In this document: positions 60,141-64,000 of the stretch, piece by piece
Layout of the letters: every line of letters begins with the position of its first letter
Position numbering within the stretch: position 1 is the stretch's first letter
Assembly (NCBI GenBank): GCA_017473265.1
Contig: JAFULQ010000005.1
Location: 95,042-159,041 of the forward strand
From: Erysipelotrichaceae bacterium
Lineage (GTDB): Bacteria > Bacillota_I > Bacilli_A > Erysipelotrichales > Erysipelotrichaceae
DNA: 64,000 bases
Reading direction: 5' to 3'
Position numbers and translations under genes: made by a program
The notes under the pieces: generated by a model
The model's input: only the letters and a program-made list of their open reading frames with translations
Database searches by the model: none
What the model was told of the DNA's origin: nothing

Positions 60141-60794
60141 ATGAAACAAATGACGATAGAAAGATCATTAGAAGTAAAAGGAATATTAGCTGCAGAACAA
60201 GTTCGTTTACAATGTCAAATGAAGTACCAAAATGAAGATGATGGTAAAAGAGCAGTAGGCAATATTTATGTGAGAGGCATTTATTTTGATGGAGAAAAGA
60301 AAAGGCCATTAAGAGAAATTGTGGTTTTAGATGTATTTGCGCCAAATTATAAACTGATTGATGATGAAGTATTTTCGGTAGAAGTGAAAGATTCGCATTA
60401 TGATATTCTAAATCAAACAATTTTACTATCTATTGATTTATTAGTGCATGGAATATGTGATGATGATGAACCGGTGGAGATGGTTCCATTGGAAATGGAT
60501 GTCAAAACGGATGAAGCAAATCTATATTATGAATATGACCAACAACCAATTGAAATTGTTGAAGAACAGAAAGATGAAATTCGAGAAGATGTTCAAAATG
60601 AAATGGAAAATAGTTGTATAGAAGAAGATATGTTTTATCAAAAAGAAGAAAGAACGAACTTTCGTATGATTATATTAAAAGAAAACTGTAGCTATGAAAT
60701 GCTTGCGGCAAAATATAGTGTGGATATTCATAGATTACGTAAGATAAATGGAGATAAAATATTATTATCAGGAACACTTGTTGTTTTGCCTTAA
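60141..60794 (+). CDS. SpoVID-like spore coat morphogenesis protein with LysM
   Basis: This 217-residue protein has an N-terminal beta-rich domain resembling the SpoVID N-terminal region (SLEVKGILAAEQV, ending in ISIDLLVHGI), an acidic linker (about 125-165) and a C-terminal LysM domain (MIILKENCSYEMLAAKYSVDIHRLRKING) for glycan binding. SpoVID drives coat encasement in Bacillus and its gene likewise lies just upstream of valS. It is much shorter than Bacillus SpoVID (575 residues). ATG 60141 follows GAGGTGA. The call rests on domain order and gene order. Confidence 0.7.
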   Translation: MKQMTIERSLEVKGILAAEQVRLQCQMKYQNEDDGKRAVGNIYVRGIYFDGEKKRPLREIVVLDVFAPNYKLIDDEVFSVEVKDSHYDILNQTILLSIDLLVHGICDDDEPVEMVPLEMDVKTDEANLYYEYDQQPIEIVEEQKDEIREDVQNEMENSCIEEDMFYQKEERTNFRMIILKENCSYEMLAAKYSVDIHRLRKINGDKILLSGTLVVLP

Positions 60795-60801
60795 ATGAAT
60801 C

Positions 60802-60830
60802 TTGACACAAGCAAATTGGTTGACTATAAT
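60802..60830 (+). promoter_or_regulatory. Perfect consensus promoter of the valS T-box transcript
   Basis: TTGACA and TATAAT are spaced by 17 bp, both boxes matching the vegetative consensus exactly. Confidence 0.92.
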
Positions 60831-60836
60831 TTAAAC

Positions 60837-61059
60837 GATATACGATGAAAAGAAGGAGTATATTCATTTGGAAATGTAGAGAGTTATGGGTTGGTGAAAC
60901 ATAACCTAGAATGAATAGAAGGTAGTCTTGGAGTAGATTTTTCGAACTGATAGTAAAAAAATCCGTGAATCAGCGTTAATGATTTCAAGCATATAGCAAT
61001 ATATGAAAATAAGGTGGTACCACGCAACAGCGTCCTTTGGGGATGCTGTTTTTATTTTT
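60837..61059 (+). promoter_or_regulatory. Valine T-box riboswitch
   Basis: The leader has the T-box AAGGTGGTACCACG at 61011-61024 and a terminator AACAGCGTCC / GGATGCTGTT (61026-61050) with a T-rich tail. The stem I specifier region GGAGTAGAT has the valine codon GTA at 60933-60935, and GGGTTGGTG lies in the distal loop. The specifier agrees with the valS gene downstream. Confidence 0.93.
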
Positions 61060-61084
61060 ATCATAAGAGAAAAGGAGAGATAGT

Positions 61085-63688
61085 ATGAAAGAATTAGCTA
61101 AAAAGTATGATCACTTGGTTGTAGAACAAGGGGTTTACGATCAATGGGTCAATAAAGGATACTTTACTGCTGGAGATATGAGTAAAAAACCATACTCAAT
61201 TGTAATTCCTCCACCAAATGTAACTGGTAAATTACACTTAGGTCATGCTTGGGATAATACATTACAAGATATCGTAACACGTTACAAACGTATGCAAGGT
61301 TTTGATATGTTATGGTTACCTGGTATGGACCATGCAGGAATTGCGACTCAAGCAAAAGTAGATGCTCGTTTAAAAGATGAAGGATTATCAAGATACGATT
61401 TAGGAAGAGAAAAATTCTTAGAACGTGCTTGGGAATGGAAAGAAGAATATGCTGGTCATATTCGTAAGCAATGGGCGAAATTAGGAAATAGTGTAGATTA
61501 TTCTAGAGAACGTTTTACTTTAGACGAAGGATTATCTAAAGCTGTACAAAAGGTATTCGTACAATTGTATGAAGAAGGTTTAATTTATCAAGGTGAACGT
61601 ATTATTAACTGGGATCCACAAGCAAAAACGGCTCTTTCTAATATTGAAGTTATTCATAAAGAAATTGAAGGAGCTATGTACACATTCAAATATGTTGTAA
61701 AAGAAACTGGTGAAGTATTAAACGTATCTACAACTCGTCCTGAAACAATGTTTGGTGATGTTTGTGTAGTTGTTCATCCAGAAGATACTCGTTATCAACA
61801 TTTAGTAGGTAAACATGCAATTAACCCTGCAAACCAAGAAGAATTAATCATTATTACGGATGAATATATTGATATCGAATTTGGTACAGGTGCTATGAAA
61901 TGTACTCCTGCACACGATCCTAACGACTTCTTAATTGGAGAAAAGAATGGTTTACCTAAACCTGTATGTATCCATCCAGATGGAACAATGAATGAATTAG
62001 CTGGTGAATTTAATGGTATGGATCGTTTTGCTTGCCGTAAAGCATTAGTAGAACGTATTGAAAAAGAAGGCAACTTAGTTTCAATTGAAAAACATATGCA
62101 CCAAGTAGGTCACTCTGAAAGAACAGATGTAATTGTTGAACCATATTTATCTAAACAATGGTTTGTTAAAATGCAACCTTTAGCAGAAGATGTATTAAAA
62201 GATCAAAGCAATCCTGAAACAAAGATTAATTTCTATCCTGCACGTTTTGAAAAAACATTCATTAACTGGTTAGAAGGTATTGAAGACTGGTGTATTTCTC
62301 GTCAATTGTGGTGGGGACATCGTATTCCAGCTTGGTACCACAAAGAAACTGGTGAAGTTTATGTTGGATTAGAAGCTCCAAAGGATATTGAAAACTGGAA
62401 TCAAGATGAAGATGTATTAGATACATGGTTCTCAAGTGCTTTATGGCCATTTAGTACATTAGGATGGCCTGATGCGACAGCAGATTTAGATCGTTATTAT
62501 CCAAATAACTTAATGATTACTGGATATGACATCATTTTCTTCTGGGTAGCAAGAATGGCTTTCCAAGGTAAACACTTTACAGGTAAATTGCCATTCAGAG
62601 ATTGTTTATTACATGGTTTAGTTCGTGATGAACAAGGTCGTAAGATGAGTAAGTCATTAGGTAATGGTATTGACCCAATTGATGAAATTAACAAATATGG
62701 TGTTGACTCAATTCGTTATTTCTTATCAACAAACTCAACACCAGGCCAAGATTTACGTTATTCTCGTGAAAAAGTAGAATCTAGTTGGAATTTCATTAAT
62801 AAGATTTGGAATGCTAGTCGTTTCGTAATGATGAATTTAGGTGAATTCTCATTAGAAGAAATGGACTTATCTAACTTATCTATGGTTGATCACTGGATTT
62901 TATCTAGAATGAATGAAACAATCCGTAATGTAAGTGCAAATATGGATAAATATGAATTTGCGTCAGTTGGTACAGATTTATATAACTTTGTATGGGATGA
63001 TTTCTGCAGTTGGTATATTGAATTAGCAAAAGCAAACTTAAATTCAGATAATGCAGCTGTTGTTACTGCAACAAAATCTACATTATTACTTGTATTAACA
63101 AATATCTTGAAATTACTACATCCATTTATGCCATTTGTAACTGAAGAAATTTTCGGTGCTATTCCTCATAGTGAAGAAGCATTATGTGTTTCAAAATGGC
63201 CAGAACAAATGGAAAATGTAAATGAAACATGTAAAGAAGAAGTTGCGCGTTTAATTTCAATGATTCAAGCTGTTCGTCAAATTCGTGTAGATTATCAATT
63301 GAAACCATCTTTAGAATTAGATATTTGCATTATGAATGTAAATAGTGAATTAGAAACTAAAGATGAAGCTTTAGCTGCGATGTTAATGAAGATGTGTAAA
63401 GCAAATTGGGTAGAATCAATGGAAGGTGAAACATTAATTCGTCCAATTATGAATGGTTCTTTACAAGTATTAATGAGTGCTATCGTTGATAAAGAAGAAG
63501 AAAAACGTAAATTATTAGCTGAACAAGAAAAATTAAATAAAGAAATTGCAAGAGCAGAAGGAATGTTGAGTAATCAAAACTTCGTTGCGAAAGCTCCAGC
63601 AGCTAAAATTCAAGCTGAAAAAGATAAATTAGAAAAATTTAAAGTTCAATTACAAATTGTAGAAGAACGTTTACAACAATTAAATTAG
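61085..63688 (+). CDS. valS: Valyl-tRNA synthetase
   Basis: This 867-residue class I synthetase has the HIGH motif as HLGH (residues 51-54, in [14 protein letters not shown]), an editing domain (about 190-345), the KMSKS motif in [11 protein letters not shown] near 520, an anticodon-binding domain and a C-terminal coiled coil ([19 protein letters not shown]) typical of ValRS. It charges tRNA-Val and hydrolyses mischarged Thr. AAAGGAG precedes the ATG. Control is by the T-box leader, with a terminator after the stop. Confidence 0.97.
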   Translation: MKELAKKYDHLVVEQGVYDQWVNKGYFTAGDMSKKPYSIVIPPPNVTGKLHLGHAWDNTLQDIVTRYKRMQGFDMLWLPGMDHAGIATQAKVDARLKDEGLSRYDLGREKFLERAWEWKEEYAGHIRKQWAKLGNSVDYSRERFTLDEGLSKAVQKVFVQLYEEGLIYQGERIINWDPQAKTALSNIEVIHKEIEGAMYTFKYVVKETGEVLNVSTTRPETMFGDVCVVVHPEDTRYQHLVGKHAINPANQEELIIITDEYIDIEFGTGAMKCTPAHDPNDFLIGEKNGLPKPVCIHPDGTMNELAGEFNGMDRFACRKALVERIEKEGNLVSIEKHMHQVGHSERTDVIVEPYLSKQWFVKMQPLAEDVLKDQSNPETKINFYPARFEKTFINWLEGIEDWCISRQLWWGHRIPAWYHKETGEVYVGLEAPKDIENWNQDEDVLDTWFSSALWPFSTLGWPDATADLDRYYPNNLMITGYDIIFFWVARMAFQGKHFTGKLPFRDCLLHGLVRDEQGRKMSKSLGNGIDPIDEINKYGVDSIRYFLSTNSTPGQDLRYSREKVESSWNFINKIWNASRFVMMNLGEFSLEEMDLSNLSMVDHWILSRMNETIRNVSANMDKYEFASVGTDLYNFVWDDFCSWYIELAKANLNSDNAAVVTATKSTLLLVLTNILKLLHPFMPFVTEEIFGAIPHSEEALCVSKWPEQMENVNETCKEEVARLISMIQAVRQIRVDYQLKPSLELDICIMNVNSELETKDEALAAMLMKMCKANWVESMEGETLIRPIMNGSLQVLMSAIVDKEEEKRKLLAEQEKLNKEIARAEGMLSNQNFVAKAPAAKIQAEKDKLEKFKVQLQIVEERLQQLN

Positions 63689-63694
63689 TGTAAA

Positions 63695-63737
63695 AAAGGG
63701 TCCATATGATGATAAATCATATGGATTCTTTCTATTT
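63695..63737 (+). terminator. Terminator after valS
   Basis: TCCATATGAT and ATCATATGGA form a perfect 10-bp stem around GATAA; AAAGGG and TTCTTT extend it with G-U pairs, followed by a T-rich stretch. Confidence 0.75.
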
Positions 63738-63754
63738 TACGATAAAAAACACTA

Positions 63755-63770
63755 TTGTAATCGTTTACAA
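63755..63770. promoter_or_regulatory. Catabolite-responsive element (cre) match upstream of rRNA promoters
   Basis: TTGTAATCGTTTACAA fits the cre consensus WTGNAANCGNWNNCAW at every position and is nearly a perfect dyad. It ends 21 bp upstream of the -35 of the first rRNA promoter. A CcpA protein is encoded at 15065-16078. Confidence 0.6.
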
Positions 63771-63791
63771 TAAAAAAGATAAAAAAAGCAG

Positions 63792-63820
63792 TTGACATAG
63801 GGGATAAGAAAGAGTAATAT
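63792..63820 (+). promoter_or_regulatory. rRNA operon promoter P1
   Basis: TTGACA and TAATAT are spaced by exactly 17 bp. Confidence 0.85.
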
Positions 63821-63896
63821 AAGTGAGCACGCTTGAAGAGCGGGTCAAAAAAGCCAAAGAGTTAATAAAAAAGTTCAACAAAAAAATAAAAAAGTG

Positions 63897-63925
63897 TTGA
63901 CAAGATATTAAGTATTTGGTAATAT
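63897..63925 (+). promoter_or_regulatory. rRNA operon promoter P2
   Basis: TTGACA and TAATAT are spaced by 17 bp, 105 bp downstream of P1 with the same boxes, the usual tandem arrangement of rrn promoters. Confidence 0.88.
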
Positions 63926-64000
63926 AGACAAGCACAAGTTGTGCAAGAGAGATCTTTGAAAACTAAGCAGAAACGTCAATTCAAGACAAACAAGAAAATC
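63926..64000 (+). promoter_or_regulatory. Start of an rRNA operon leader (16S gene lies beyond the window)
   Basis: After P2 come the dyad GCACAAGTTGTGC and then GATCTTTGAAAACTAAGCAG, the type of antitermination/processing leader found just before 16S rRNA genes in Bacillota. No part of 16S itself is within the window. Confidence 0.75.

Noticed and set aside
59887..60420. Minus-strand 177-codon frame across engB and the SpoVID-like gene
   Set aside because: It is antisense to two well-supported genes, has no family resemblance and no ribosome binding site, and spans the engB terminator.

Overview
The window is AT-rich DNA from a low-GC, Gram-positive, spore-forming member of the Bacillota. 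Gene content resembles the Erysipelotrichia more than Bacillus itself, but the species cannot be fixed from sequence alone. Supporting signs are strong AGGAGG-type ribosome binding sites, TTGACA/TATAAT promoters with 17-bp spacers, two T-box leaders, CcpA, EzrA, the cysteine desulfurase-ThiI pair, and several sporulation proteins: dipicolinate synthase A and B, a Cse60-like protein, a DUF1540 protein, a SpoVB-like flippase, a SpoVID-like LysM protein and a GerM-like protein. TGA is used as a normal stop.

Layout. 1-8305: end of a 5'-nucleotidase gene, NIF3-family protein, GerM-like protein, phosphodiesterase, typA, hemW, rpsO and an FMN-binding lipoprotein. 8376-17565: pnp, trmB, a lipoprotein, an acidic SPxYG-motif protein, then murC, ytxG-like and ytxH-like genes, ccpA and a tyrosine T-box with tyrS; this order recalls the Bacillus murC-ytxGH-ccpA-tyrS neighbourhood. 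17619-25529: the dipicolinate cluster dpaA-dpaB-dapA, small sporulation-type genes, a flippase, a pseudouridine synthase and a TPR-like/PP2C pair. 25526-27637 is minus strand: cysE, cysK and rpsD with a long leader. 27956-45885: ezrA, desulfurase, thiI, a Gln-rich repeat protein, ffh, an acidic repeat membrane protein, cmk, der, gpsA, recJ, apt, rel, a SIS-domain protein and a SpoIID-like peptidoglycan-binding protein.

45933-46009 is tRNA-Arg(UCU). Its 3' end is the insertion point of a 9.06-kb integrated element bounded by a 19-bp direct repeat (45996-46014 and 55055-55073). The element carries a tyrosine integrase, an XRE repressor, a small cro-like protein, an excisionase/MerR-like protein, a replication module (DUF6291-like plus DnaB-like helicase), a phage scaffold and major capsid protein, and a set of small unknown genes. 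No terminase large subunit, portal, tail or lysis gene can be seen, so it looks like a capsid-encoding phage satellite rather than a complete prophage. It also holds dense non-coding structure: a candidate two-hairpin small RNA, AT-rich dyad repeats that could be an origin, a promoter with a dyad in its spacer followed by an attenuator-like hairpin, and a divergent promoter pair with shared operator-like sites. This is the most interesting part of the window.

55082-64000: chromosome resumes with the displaced tRNA terminator, an unknown protein, tig, lon, engB, a SpoVID-like gene, a valine T-box with valS and, at the right edge, tandem promoters and leader of an rRNA operon whose 16S gene starts beyond the window. 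A perfect catabolite-responsive-element match lies just upstream of those rRNA promoters.
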